Shown here piece after piece: positions 35,934-43,954 of a DNA stretch of 64,000 nucleotides. Source of the DNA: Bradyrhizobium monzae (GTDB lineage Bacteria > Pseudomonadota > Alphaproteobacteria > Rhizobiales > Xanthobacteraceae); NCBI RefSeq assembly GCF_021458635.1, contig NZ_JAIRDQ010000002.1, forward strand, positions 310,001 to 374,000, given 5' to 3'. Under the pieces are notes generated by a model, which was given only the letters and a program-made list of their open reading frames with translations, searched no databases and was not told where the DNA came from. Every line of letters begins with the position of its first letter. Within the stretch, counting starts at the first letter, position 1. Both the position numbers and the translations under genes were made by a program.

Positions 35934-37016
35934 ATGCTTCAGATCGAGATCGAAGCCGTCTGGCGGTTTCGCCACGAGGGCAGCCCACGCACCGCGGTGG
36001 TCATGCTGGGCGTGCTCAACGAGATCCGGAAGACCGGGAAGATCACGAGCGCAGCCAGCGACGCGCAGCTGTCCTACCGGCACGTCTGGAACCTGATCGA
36101 GCAATGGTCCGAATTTCTCGGAACCCCGCTGGTCGAGACCCAGCGTGGCAAGGGCTCGAAGCTCACGCCATTCGGCGAGCGGCTGGTGTGGGCCGGCGAG
36201 CGCATGCAGGCCCGGCTCGGACCGCAGCTCGAAAACCTCGCCCAGGAGCTCGCGAGCGAGATCAAGCCGTTCCTCGAACAGCGACCTTCCGTGATCCGCG
36301 TGCATGCGAGCCACGGCTTTGCGGTCGCAAAGCTGCGCGAATTCCTCGACCGCGAGCCCGGCATCGGCGTCGACCTGCGCTATGTCAGCAACCAGCATTC
36401 GCTGGTCTCGCTGGCGCAGGGTGCCTGCGATCTCTCCGGCCTGCATCTGCCGCGCGGCGAGTTGCGCGCGCAAGGCATCAACGCAGCCCGCGAGTGGCTC
36501 GACCCGCGCGAGGATCGCGTCATCAATTTCGTCACGCGCGAGATGGGGTTGATGGTCGCGCGCGGCAATCCGTTGCGGATCGCCTCGCTTCGCGATTTGA
36601 CCGAACCGAAGGTGCGCTTCGTCAACCGCGATCACGATTCCGGCACACGTCTCCTGTTCGACCGTCTGCTCGCCGCGCAAGGCATCGACCAGAGCAAGAT
36701 CAATGGCGCGAAGCAGATCGAGTTCACCCATGCGGCGGTCGCAGCCTACGTCGCGAGCGGCATGGCCGACGTCACCTTCGGCGTCGAGGCCGCCGCCCGC
36801 CAGTTCGGTCTCGATTTCATCCGGGTTCTCACCGAAGACTATTTTTTCGTCTGCAAGCGCGCCTTCCTGGAAATGGAGCCGATGCGACGCATCCTCGACA
36901 TTATCCGCAGTCATGATTTTCAGGCGGCGGTCGCTGCCCTGCCCGGCTACACACTGTCCGACACCGGCGAGGTCTCCGGCGTAAAAGCCTTTCTGGAGAT
37001 GCACTCCGCGCGATGA
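35934..37016 (+). CDS. ModE-type HTH regulator with PBP-like ligand domain
   Basis: 360 aa. Residues about 15-85 form a ModE/LysR-type winged helix: GKITSAASDAQLSYRHVWNL, followed by KGSKLTPFGERLVWAG, the ModE wing. From residue about 115 a periplasmic-binding-like domain (PBP_like family) follows, with RVHASHGFAVAKLREFL, FVNRDHDSGTRLLFDRLL and GMADVTFGVEAAARQFGL. Such proteins join a ModE DNA-binding part to a sensor for oxyanions or small molecules. It is divergent from the aldehyde dehydrogenase and probably controls it. ATG 35934 is preceded by AAGGAAAG. Confidence 0.85.
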   Translation: MLQIEIEAVWRFRHEGSPRTAVVMLGVLNEIRKTGKITSAASDAQLSYRHVWNLIEQWSEFLGTPLVETQRGKGSKLTPFGERLVWAGERMQARLGPQLENLAQELASEIKPFLEQRPSVIRVHASHGFAVAKLREFLDREPGIGVDLRYVSNQHSLVSLAQGACDLSGLHLPRGELRAQGINAAREWLDPREDRVINFVTREMGLMVARGNPLRIASLRDLTEPKVRFVNRDHDSGTRLLFDRLLAAQGIDQSKINGAKQIEFTHAAVAAYVASGMADVTFGVEAAARQFGLDFIRVLTEDYFFVCKRAFLEMEPMRRILDIIRSHDFQAAVAALPGYTLSDTGEVSGVKAFLEMHSAR

Positions 37017-37035
37017 TGCCGCAAGCGCCGAACCG

Positions 37036-37809
37036 CTACTGGCGCACGCTGGTGCTCAGCAGGCAGGCCGCGAGTTCGGTGCGATTGTGTACGCCGAAGC
37101 GCCGGCACAAATTGGCGACGTGCTCCTTCACGGTCTGATCGGAAATCCCCATCTCGCGGGCAATTTCCTTGTTGGTCTGACCGCGGCAGACCCGGATGGC
37201 GACGTCCGCAGACCTTGGCGGGAGCGAGAGCGTCGCGGCCGGCTCACGGACCCGGGTCGCGGCAGGATGGGCGACGATCGCGCCCGCGTTCGTCATGTTG
37301 GTCAAAGCCAGCGAGCCGGCCCGACACAGCATCTCCATGCGCTGCCGGGACCGCATCGTGTAAGGCGCGTTCGTGTCGGTCGTCGCCGTAAACAGCACGC
37401 CGACGATCTTCTGCCCGCACCACAATGGCCCACCCATGTTGTACGCAAAACCCCACTCGTGCAGCATCTCGAAGGACGGACTGTGCCGCCATTGCAGAGG
37501 ACCGATCACGGTTTCGCCGTCGACCGCGCGGCCTCGGGTCATGATGCAGTCGAGCACGGGGTCATGCTTCCAGAAGCCGTCTCGGTAATTGTCGAGCAGG
37601 CCTTCCGCGACGTGGCGGCTGTAGACCAGCTCCGGTTCGAGCCCATCGAGCAAATAGAGGCCGACAGTCGGCGATCCCGTCAATTCCGTGATCGCCGAGC
37701 AGCAGGCGACGCCAAGCGCACGCACCGAGCAGCTCTCGGCGATGGACATCAGCCGATCCGCGAGCTGGCGCTCGGGCAGACCATCCAAATGCTCGGGCTC
37801 GGCTCTCAC
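37036..37809 (-). CDS. LuxR family transcriptional regulator
   Basis: 257 aa from GTG 37809, which has AGGAG five bases upstream; an ATG at 37857 in the same frame lacks a ribosome site. The N-terminal 170 residues are a LuxR-like or GAF-like sensory region (SPTVGLYLLDGLEPELVYS, NMGGPLWCGQKIVGVLF). The C-terminal GerE-type helix-turn-helix is NKEIAREMGISDQTVKEHVA. No acyl-homoserine lactone synthase gene is nearby, so it is a solo regulator. Its position, divergent from the monooxygenase operon, suggests that it controls that operon. A C-rich/G-rich dyad sits between them. Confidence 0.88.
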   Translation of the reverse strand: MRAEPEHLDGLPERQLADRLMSIAESCSVRALGVACCSAITELTGSPTVGLYLLDGLEPELVYSRHVAEGLLDNYRDGFWKHDPVLDCIMTRGRAVDGETVIGPLQWRHSPSFEMLHEWGFAYNMGGPLWCGQKIVGVLFTATTDTNAPYTMRSRQRMEMLCRAGSLALTNMTNAGAIVAHPAATRVREPAATLSLPPRSADVAIRVCRGQTNKEIAREMGISDQTVKEHVANLCRRFGVHNRTELAACLLSTSVRQ

Positions 37810-38207
37810 CGCCACTCCTCGCGCGAACGCGACGTGCTCCGGACACGCGCACGCCATTGCCGATTGTTATAGGCTTAAAATTTCTGCCTTGCCTGATCCT
37901 TGGTCAAGCGAAAAGAAGCGGCAACGCGCCGCTGTCCCGGCCCAGCTTTGCGGCAAAGCACCATGGCCGATCCCCCCATGCTGGGGGATTGCTGGTTTGG
38001 CCGCCTCATCTCTACCATCGCAGCAATCGGGATCGCGTCACGACGCGCGCTTCCGGCAGGGACATCTCGACACCAACGCAAGCCGACCGTCGCGCGCGCC
38101 AACTGACATTGGCGCGTTTGGGCGAAGTTTTGCCCGCGACCGTCCCGTCCGCCCCAAATCTTCGCGTCCGCGCGAAGAACCAACCGACCGACCTGGAGAC
38201 ACCAACG
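37810..38207. other. Divergent promoter region between LuxR regulator and monooxygenase operon
   Basis: 398 bases without a supported gene. The longer plus-strand frame from 37857 runs into the monooxygenase gene without family features before ATG 38208. It includes the dyad at 37970-37989 and a relatively A+T-rich stretch near 37861-37885. Promoter positions could not be fixed. Confidence 0.55.
37970..37989. promoter_or_regulatory. Dyad ATCCCCC-N6-GGGGGAT, candidate LuxR-type operator
   Basis: ATCCCCC at 37970-37976 pairs perfectly with GGGGGAT at 37983-37989 around CATGCT. It sits about 160 bases from the LuxR start and 220 bases upstream of the monooxygenase start. C-tract/G-tract dyads of about 20 bases fit LuxR-type dimers, so it is a plausible site for the adjacent regulator. 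Confidence 0.5.
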
Positions 38208-39440
38208 ATGAGCCCTTCCGTGCAACTCGCAGTCAAACCTTCCGCGACCCCGACGGTGGCCGAGTTCCATGCGCGCCTCGACGCGCTGCTGCCGCTGGTC
38301 GAATCCAGGGCTGCGGAGGCCGAGGCACAGGGCTATCTGACTGACGATGTCGTGGCAGCGCTGCGCAAGGCCGGCATCTACACCATGCTGTTCCCGAAGG
38401 AGGTCGGCGGCGCCGAGCTTCTGCCTTACGACGCCATGACCGTCATCGAGCGGCTTGCCTACACGCACGCCTCGGCCGGCTGGTGCGTCATCGGCAACAA
38501 CATGGAAGGCACGACGCTCGCCATCTACATCGAGGACGAAGGCATCAAGAAGGTCTTCGCGGGCGGGCCCGACATCACGATCGCCGGCAACGGCGTGCCG
38601 CGCGGCTTCGCCCGACCGATCGATGGCGGCTACATGATCCGCGGCAACTGGGCCTATGGCAGCGGCATTCAGCACGCCGAGTGGGTCCATTCCGGCTGCT
38701 TCGTCACCGACGCATCCGGCAAGGACATGGTGTTCGGTCCCAACGGCCAGCCCAAGATCGTGGTCACACACCATCCGCGCGCGACCATCAAGTTGATGGG
38801 CAATTGGGACGTGCTTGGCCTGCGCGCGACCGGAAGCTTCGACTACACTTTGAGCGAGGGCGACGAGCTGTTCGTACCCACGCACATGACCTACGATTTC
38901 GACATTGGCGCGCCGCGCCGCGGTGGTGTGCAGGGTGCGCTGGGACTGGCAGGCTACAGCGCCTGGGCGCATTCGGCCTGGGCCGTCGGTGTCGGCCGCC
39001 GCATGCTCGACGAACTCGTCAAGGTGATCGTCCAGCGCCAGGATCCCTTCGGCAAGTCGCGCGACAGCGCGAGCTTCAAGTTTCAGTTCGCGCAGGCCGA
39101 AGCTCGCTTCCGTGCCGCGCGTGCGCTGGTCCACGAAACCTGGAAGGAGGTCTCGGAGACTTGCGCCAGCGGTGAATCCCCGTCGCTGGAGCAGATGACG
39201 ATGATCAAGCTGTCACTGCGTCACGTCCACGACGTGCTGTCTGATGTCGCCACTTTCGCGCATCGCGCCGCCCGCGGTGCCTCGCTGCACAACACGCCGA
39301 TGCAGCGGTTCTATCGCGACATTCATTCGGGCACGCAGCACATCCTGATGGCCGACCAGATCGTCGAAGAGTGCGGCCGCGCGCTGCTCGGCCTTCCCGG
39401 CCCGGGAGCGCAATGGACCGTCTTCGGGGTGACGGGCTGA
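38208..39440 (+). CDS. Acyl-CoA dehydrogenase-fold flavin-dependent monooxygenase
   Basis: 410-aa protein of the acyl-CoA dehydrogenase superfamily. The N-terminal helical domain contains YLTDDVVAALRKAGIYTMLF, the beta domain has GNWDVLGLRATGSFDYTLS (conserved LGxxxTGS), and the C-terminal helices carry AGYSAWAHSAWAVGVGRRML and HIVMADQ-like DIHSGTQHILMADQIVEECG. It resembles the group D monooxygenases (HpaH, DszC type), which use reduced flavin to oxidise aromatic or sulfur compounds. The following FMN reductase gene supports this. A plain dehydrogenase cannot be excluded. First gene of a five-gene operon. Confidence 0.82.
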   Translation: MSPSVQLAVKPSATPTVAEFHARLDALLPLVESRAAEAEAQGYLTDDVVAALRKAGIYTMLFPKEVGGAELLPYDAMTVIERLAYTHASAGWCVIGNNMEGTTLAIYIEDEGIKKVFAGGPDITIAGNGVPRGFARPIDGGYMIRGNWAYGSGIQHAEWVHSGCFVTDASGKDMVFGPNGQPKIVVTHHPRATIKLMGNWDVLGLRATGSFDYTLSEGDELFVPTHMTYDFDIGAPRRGGVQGALGLAGYSAWAHSAWAVGVGRRMLDELVKVIVQRQDPFGKSRDSASFKFQFAQAEARFRAARALVHETWKEVSETCASGESPSLEQMTMIKLSLRHVHDVLSDVATFAHRAARGASLHNTPMQRFYRDIHSGTQHILMADQIVEECGRALLGLPGPGAQWTVFGVTG

Positions 39441-39468
39441 GCGGCGATCAGACAACGAGGGCGTCGAA

Positions 39469-40017
39469 GTGAGAACATCCCGCATCGTTGGCTTCTGCGG
39501 CAATAGCTGGCGCCCCGCGAAGTCGCGCGTGCTGGTGGAAGCCGTCGCCGCCGACCTTCAGGCGCAGCATGGACTGGAGACCACGGTCCTCGATCTTGTC
39601 GATGCCGGTTGCGGCATCGCGGGCTTCACCCGGGTCGCACTCGATGACAGCGCGCGCGCCGTCGTCGAGGCCATCGAACAGGCCGACGGCCTCGTGATCG
39701 GGTGCCCGGTGTTCCAGGGGTCCTATCCCGGATTGTTCAAGCACGTCTTCGACCTGATCGAACCCAGCGTGCTGCGCAACCGCCCGGTGCTGCTGACCGC
39801 CGTCGGCGGCGGCCTGCGCCACTCGTTGGTGGTCGAACACCAGCTCCGCCCTCTGTTCGGCTTCTTTGAAGCCTGCACCGTTTCGACGGCGATCTACGCC
39901 AGCAGCGGCGAGATCGTTCCGGGCGAACCGCTTGCGCCAATGACGGCGGCGCGGCTCGCCAACGCCGTCGAACAATTCGCCTCGCTTCTCGGCGGTCGCC
40001 AGGCAGCAGCCGCATGA
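39469..40017 (+). CDS. NADPH-dependent FMN reductase
   Basis: 182-aa flavodoxin-like reductase (MsuE/SsuE family). The start GTG 39469 gives MRTSRIVGFCGNSWRPAKSR, containing the phosphate-binding loop, then ADGLVIGCPVFQGSYPGLFKHVFD, the conserved Y-x-G-x-x-K segment, and LTAVGGGLRHSLVVEHQLRPLF. It would supply reduced FMN to the preceding monooxygenase, as in sulfonate and aromatic two-component systems. It begins 28 bases after the monooxygenase stop. Confidence 0.9.
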   Translation: MRTSRIVGFCGNSWRPAKSRVLVEAVAADLQAQHGLETTVLDLVDAGCGIAGFTRVALDDSARAVVEAIEQADGLVIGCPVFQGSYPGLFKHVFDLIEPSVLRNRPVLLTAVGGGLRHSLVVEHQLRPLFGFFEACTVSTAIYASSGEIVPGEPLAPMTAARLANAVEQFASLLGGRQAAAA

Positions 40018-40059
40018 TTCACGAACGCCCGGCCCTGCCGACGCCAACCGGAGACAACC

Positions 40060-40860
40060 ATGCTTGATACCGTCAACCCCTCTCCCAATCTCACCGGCTT
40101 CTCGCGCGCGGAACATACGATCAACGGCGTGCGCACCGTCGTCCACAGCATCGGAAGCGGCCCGGCGCTCGTATTCCTGCACGGCACCGGCACCTTCACC
40201 GGCTTCGAGATGGCGCGCGATTGGGCGAAGCGGCACACGGTCATCATCCCCTATCATGCGGGCTTTGGCGACTCCGGCGACGCCGAGACGATCGACACCG
40301 TCGAGGATCACGTCCTTCATTACATGGATCTGTTCGACAAGCTTGGTCTTGCGCAATTCGACCTCGCCGGGTTCTCGCTCGGCGGATGGCTTGCCGCGGA
40401 GTTCGCGATCCGTCAGCCGCATCGGGTCCGCAAGCTGGTGCTGGTTGCGCCCGCCGGTCTTGTAGTCGGAAGCGCGCCCGCGCCCGGATTGTTCGAGATC
40501 GCACCGCAAGAACTGCCCGCCTATCTCGCGCACGATCCGGCCGCGGCACTCCGTTACTTTCCCAAGGCGTCCGACGCGGCTTTCGACGCCCGCCTCGGAC
40601 GCGAGGTCACGGGCTTTGCGAAGCTGATCCGCAGCGAACCGCAAGGCAATCCCAAGCTCGCGCACTGGCTGCATCGGATCACGATGCCGACGCTGGTGCT
40701 GTGGGGTGCCGCCGACCGTCTGCGCCCGACCGCCCAGGCAGAGGCCTGGAAAGCAGGACTCCCCGACGCACGCGTGACGCTGGTGCCGGCGACCGGTCAT
40801 CTCGTGTTCGAGGAAACGCCGTCGTCCGCGCACTACGTCACCGACTTTCTCGCCGATTGA
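40060..40860 (+). CDS. Alpha/beta fold hydrolase
   Basis: 266-aa hydrolase. HGTGTFTGFEMARDW carries the oxyanion segment, the nucleophile elbow is GFSLGG near residue 108, LVLWGAADRLRP contains the acidic residue, and the catalytic His is in PATGHLVFEE. It is similar to meta-cleavage product hydrolases and esterases. It follows the FMN reductase by 42 bases. As part of the operon it may cleave a ring-opened or ester intermediate made by the monooxygenase, but the substrate is not known. Confidence 0.88.
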   Translation: MLDTVNPSPNLTGFSRAEHTINGVRTVVHSIGSGPALVFLHGTGTFTGFEMARDWAKRHTVIIPYHAGFGDSGDAETIDTVEDHVLHYMDLFDKLGLAQFDLAGFSLGGWLAAEFAIRQPHRVRKLVLVAPAGLVVGSAPAPGLFEIAPQELPAYLAHDPAAALRYFPKASDAAFDARLGREVTGFAKLIRSEPQGNPKLAHWLHRITMPTLVLWGAADRLRPTAQAEAWKAGLPDARVTLVPATGHLVFEETPSSAHYVTDFLAD

Positions 40861-40886
40861 TCCCGCACACATCAGAGGACAGCACC

Positions 40887-41330
40887 ATGATCGAGATGCC
40901 TCCGGGCGTGACCCCGGCCAAGGAAGGCTTTGACAACGTCATCTGGAACATTCTGGGCCAGACCTACACGCTGAAACAGCATTCCGAGGCGTCGATGGCC
41001 TGGCATGCCGTTTTTCCGGATGGCACCTTCGTGCCGCCGCACGTCCATCCGACCCAGGATGAGTTCATCTATGTGTTGAGCGGCCGCTACGACCTCTGGC
41101 TCGACGGCAAGGACTTGGTCGCCAGGGCCGGCGACCTCGTGCGCATGCCCAAAGGCATCCCCCACGGCATCTTCAACAAGTCGGGCGAAACCGCCACCAG
41201 CCTGTTCTGGGTCGCACCGACGCGGTCGCTCAAAGAGCTGTTCGAACGCATCCACAATCTGCCCGATCCGCAGGAGGTGGTGCGACGTGCCGCCGAGCAC
41301 GAGGTGAACTTCCTGCCGCCGCCTGCCTGA
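40887..41330 (+). CDS. Cupin domain protein
   Basis: 147-aa single cupin. Motif 1 is PPHVHPTQDEFIYVLSG (HxHx4E with metal ligands) and motif 2 is AGDLVRMPKGIPHGIFN with the last His. It would bind a divalent metal such as Fe or Mn and act as a dioxygenase, isomerase or ligand-binding protein. It lies 26 bases after the hydrolase and 41 bases before the MFS gene in the operon. Several operons of this type place a cupin as a ring-cleaving enzyme, but this is not certain. Confidence 0.85.
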   Translation: MIEMPPGVTPAKEGFDNVIWNILGQTYTLKQHSEASMAWHAVFPDGTFVPPHVHPTQDEFIYVLSGRYDLWLDGKDLVARAGDLVRMPKGIPHGIFNKSGETATSLFWVAPTRSLKELFERIHNLPDPQEVVRRAAEHEVNFLPPPA

Positions 41331-41371
41331 CGCCGCGCCGATTCCCACCAACACGCAAACCGCGAGAACCG

Positions 41372-42661
41372 ATGATGACCACGCTGACAACAACTTGGAC
41401 GACCATCTCCGAGAGCGACCGCCGTCGGATAGCCCGGTGGCAAAAAGGCATGCTGGCGCTCGCCATCCTCTGCGAGATATTTCTCGCCGCGGACTGGTAT
41501 GCCTTCGCGGCCGTACTGCCGTTCGTCTCCGAGAGCCTCAAGCTCAATCCCGCCGAGGCGGGGCTTGCGCAAGGCATCTTTGCGCTGACCTACGGCATCG
41601 GCATGGTGGTGTGGTCGCCGGTCAGCCGGTCGATGACGGCGCGCAACATGCTGCTGATCGGGCTTGCGGGCACCGGCATCGGCATGGTGCTTCAGGTGTT
41701 CGTGCAGAGCTACACGCAGCTCGTGATGCTCCGGCTCGTGATCGGCTTCTTCGACGCCGGCATCTTCATCGGCAACATGAAGCTGATCTTCGGCTGGTTT
41801 CCACAAAGTCGGCGCGGCTCGGTGGTCGGCATCATCCTCGCCGCCTACAGCCTCGCCATCACCATGGATTTCGCGCTCGGCATCCCCCTGACGATCGCGA
41901 CCGGCTGGCGAACCTTCTTCGCCGTGCTGGCAATCGGCACGCTGCTCGTCGCGGCAGTCGATGCACTCGTCGTCCGCAACAATCCGCGCGAGCTCGGCCT
42001 CGACGGCTTCACCTGGGGCAACGAAACACCGCAGGAGCATCTGCCCCTCGGCGAAATATTCCGCTCGAAATGGATCGCGGTCGGCGGCTTCGGCATCGTG
42101 GCCTGCACCTTCGCCATCGCCGGCACCGCCACCTGGGTGGTGCCGGCCTTCATCACCGTACAGCACATGGCTCCGGAGGCCGGCGCAGTCATCGGCACCG
42201 TGATGGGGCTGTCGCAGGTGCTGTTCCTGGTGATTGGCGGCTACATGTCCGATCGGCTCGGCAAGCCCTTCATGATCAAGCTCACCGCATGTCTCGCTTT
42301 CCTGACCGCGCTGATGTTCCTGTGGAGCGTGGTCACTCCGATGTCGTTTCCGATGCTGGTGCTGTTTGCAGCGCTCAGCGGCATCGCCCTGCTGGGCGGC
42401 GGCGCGATCTTCTCCCTGCTCAGCGAAAAATACTCCGATGCGCTCGCACCGGCCGCGATCGGATACGCCGAGGTGTTTGGCATCTTCTCGGCCTTCGTGG
42501 CACCCTGGATGATGGGTGCCATTATCAACGCCTCCGGGGGCTCGTTCACCGGCGCCTTCATCGCTTTCGCGGTTGTCGAGCTCGTCATCGTCGGCGTCCT
42601 GGTGATCCTCGCCCGCGACGACGTCAGTGAGGGCGCGGTGGTCGGAAGCCCCGCGGAGTAA
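41372..42661 (+). CDS. MFS transporter
   Basis: 429-aa major facilitator protein with about 12 membrane helices, starting LALAILCEIFLAADWYAFAA. The loop 2-3 region has YGIGMVVWSPVSRSMTARNM and the later YMSDRLGKPFMIK is the equivalent motif in the second half. It resembles the anion/cation symporter branch used for aromatic acids and sugar acids. It is the last gene of the LuxR-linked operon and probably imports the substrate. A hairpin follows its stop. Confidence 0.9.
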   Translation: MMTTLTTTWTTISESDRRRIARWQKGMLALAILCEIFLAADWYAFAAVLPFVSESLKLNPAEAGLAQGIFALTYGIGMVVWSPVSRSMTARNMLLIGLAGTGIGMVLQVFVQSYTQLVMLRLVIGFFDAGIFIGNMKLIFGWFPQSRRGSVVGIILAAYSLAITMDFALGIPLTIATGWRTFFAVLAIGTLLVAAVDALVVRNNPRELGLDGFTWGNETPQEHLPLGEIFRSKWIAVGGFGIVACTFAIAGTATWVVPAFITVQHMAPEAGAVIGTVMGLSQVLFLVIGGYMSDRLGKPFMIKLTACLAFLTALMFLWSVVTPMSFPMLVLFAALSGIALLGGGAIFSLLSEKYSDALAPAAIGYAEVFGIFSAFVAPWMMGAIINASGGSFTGAFIAFAVVELVIVGVLVILARDDVSEGAVVGSPAE

Positions 42662-42674
42662 GGTGCAGCCATCA

Positions 42675-42700
42675 AGGGCACGGGCTGAAGCCCGTGCTCT
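42675..42700 (+). terminator. Hairpin after the MFS gene
   Basis: AGGGCACGGGCT at 42675-42686 pairs with AGCCCGTGCTCT at 42689-42700 apart from one wobble. It lies 14 bases past the MFS stop. There is no strong T-run, so termination is likely but may be Rho-assisted, or the element may be a small dispersed palindrome. Confidence 0.5.
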
Positions 42701-42804
42701 GCGGACTTTGACGAAGGTCCATCTTCCGGGAAATCTGGCGCCTCACCTTGTCCGCCGCGGGCAAGAGTGGCAATCTCGCGACGAGTGGGCCAAGAGACTT
42801 CAAC

Positions 42805-43182
42805 ATGTCGCGCGCAAGCGCCAGATCCCTTCCCCAGCTGAGCCTTCGCATCGACCTCGACGGCGAGGATCGGATCGGACCCGGCAAGATCGAGCTTCTG
42901 GAGCAGATCCGCGAGCAAGGCTCGATCTCCGGGGCCGGCCGCGCCATGGACATGTCGTACAAGCGCGCCTGGGATCTCGTGGACGAGATCAACCGGATCT
43001 GCGGACATCCCGCGGTCGAGCCGCAGGCCGGCGGCAAGAACGGCGGCGGCGCGATGCTGACCCCGTTCGGCGAAAAACTCGTTGCGCGCTACCGGAAGAT
43101 CGAGCGCGACGCCGCGCGCGCGGTGCACAAGGATCTGGAAGCGCTCAAGAGCGACATCGCCCACTCCCGCAAATCCTCATAG
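42805..43182 (+). CDS. ModE-like winged HTH regulator (no molybdate-binding domain)
   Basis: 125-aa protein equal to the N-terminal domain of ModE. It has LRIDLDGEDRIGPGKIELLE, the helix-turn-helix QGSISGAGRAMDMSYKRAWD and the wing NGGGAMLTPFGEKLVARYR. The MOP molybdate domains are absent. Short ModE-like proteins of this kind occur in many Rhizobiales and may respond to other inputs. ATG 42805 is chosen because the domain begins soon after; an earlier ATG at 42748 is possible. It lies downstream of the MFS operon and converges with the next gene. Confidence 0.82.
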   Translation: MSRASARSLPQLSLRIDLDGEDRIGPGKIELLEQIREQGSISGAGRAMDMSYKRAWDLVDEINRICGHPAVEPQAGGKNGGGAMLTPFGEKLVARYRKIERDAARAVHKDLEALKSDIAHSRKSS

Positions 43183-43231
43183 CGGTCAATTCGGATCGAG
43201 CGCGCCTGAGCGGCGCGATCATTGCCGCCAG

Positions 43232-43786
43232 CTATTCGTCCTTCAGCGCCGCGATGACCTGCTCGCCCGGCACGGTCAGGCGATAGGTCACCAGCGGACG
43301 GCTCGATGGCGGCTGGCGGTCGGTCTCGACAACGTAGCCGCGCACCATCAGCGCTTCGAAGCTGCCATAGTAGCCATACATGCTGATCTGGTTCTGCTTC
43401 AGCACTTTGAACTCGCGCAGCACGCGGATCTCGTTGCCCGAGAGCAGCGAGCGGCGGACGCGCTGCACGAAGCTCGCGCGCTGCTCGAACCAGGCCGCGT
43501 CGGGCAGCTCGCGCGAAGACGGCGCGGCGTCGCGCTCACAGGGGCGCACCTCGACATCGGCCGTCGCCGCCGGCAGCGACGGCATGCTGCTGCCAACCGC
43601 TTCCCTCACGTCGTCGAGCAACGCGATCGGCCAGCGCCGCTTGTTATCGACCATGACCGGCGCCGGCACGACATTGTCGCGCACCAGCTGCTCGAAGCGG
43701 CCGGCGGTCACACCGACATAGGCGGCGGCGCGGCGGCGGTCGACGAGACGGGTGTCGGGCCCGTGCTCCAGCTCGCCAGCGATCAT
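43232..43786 (-). CDS. HTH-like protein of unknown function
   Basis: 184 aa from ATG 43786 (GTG 43795 is an alternative). The N-terminal 50 residues, with DRRRAAAYVGVTAGRFEQLV and RRWPIALLDDVREAV, look like a MerR/excisionase-type DNA-binding helix-turn-helix used for helix capping and pathway regulation. The C-terminal half, with GNEIRVLREFKVLKQNQI and YGSFEALMVRGYVVETDRQ, has no motif I can name. It may be a DNA-binding regulator. It is divergent from the LysR gene across about 170 bases. Confidence 0.55.
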   Translation of the reverse strand: MIAGELEHGPDTRLVDRRRAAAYVGVTAGRFEQLVRDNVVPAPVMVDNKRRWPIALLDDVREAVGSSMPSLPAATADVEVRPCERDAAPSSRELPDAAWFEQRASFVQRVRRSLLSGNEIRVLREFKVLKQNQISMYGYYGSFEALMVRGYVVETDRQPPSSRPLVTYRLTVPGEQVIAALKDE

Positions 43787-43911
43787 CTCGTTCACCCCAA
43801 ATCCCCTACCGCATCATTGCGGGCGCGTCGCTGCGCGGGCCCGGCAGGCCCGTCAGCACGTGACACTAGGGTGAAATCAGCGCTCTAAGAAGGCAGATAA
43901 TTTCGTACATA

Positions 43912-43939
43912 TTGCTGCCGTTTCGGCAACAGCTATAGT
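43912..43939 (+). promoter_or_regulatory. Probable promoter and overlapping dyad of the LysR gene
   Basis: TTGCTG at 43912-43917 and TATAGT at 43934-43939 are spaced by 16 bases, a reasonable sigma-70 pair. TGCTGCCG at 43913-43920 faces CGGCAACA at 43924-43931 with seven of eight matches. The dyad covers the -35 to -10 spacer and so could mediate autorepression. The -10 is only 15 bases from the ATG, which implies a very short leader. Confidence 0.45.
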
Positions 43940-43954
43940 CTGGCCGGGGGTCCC

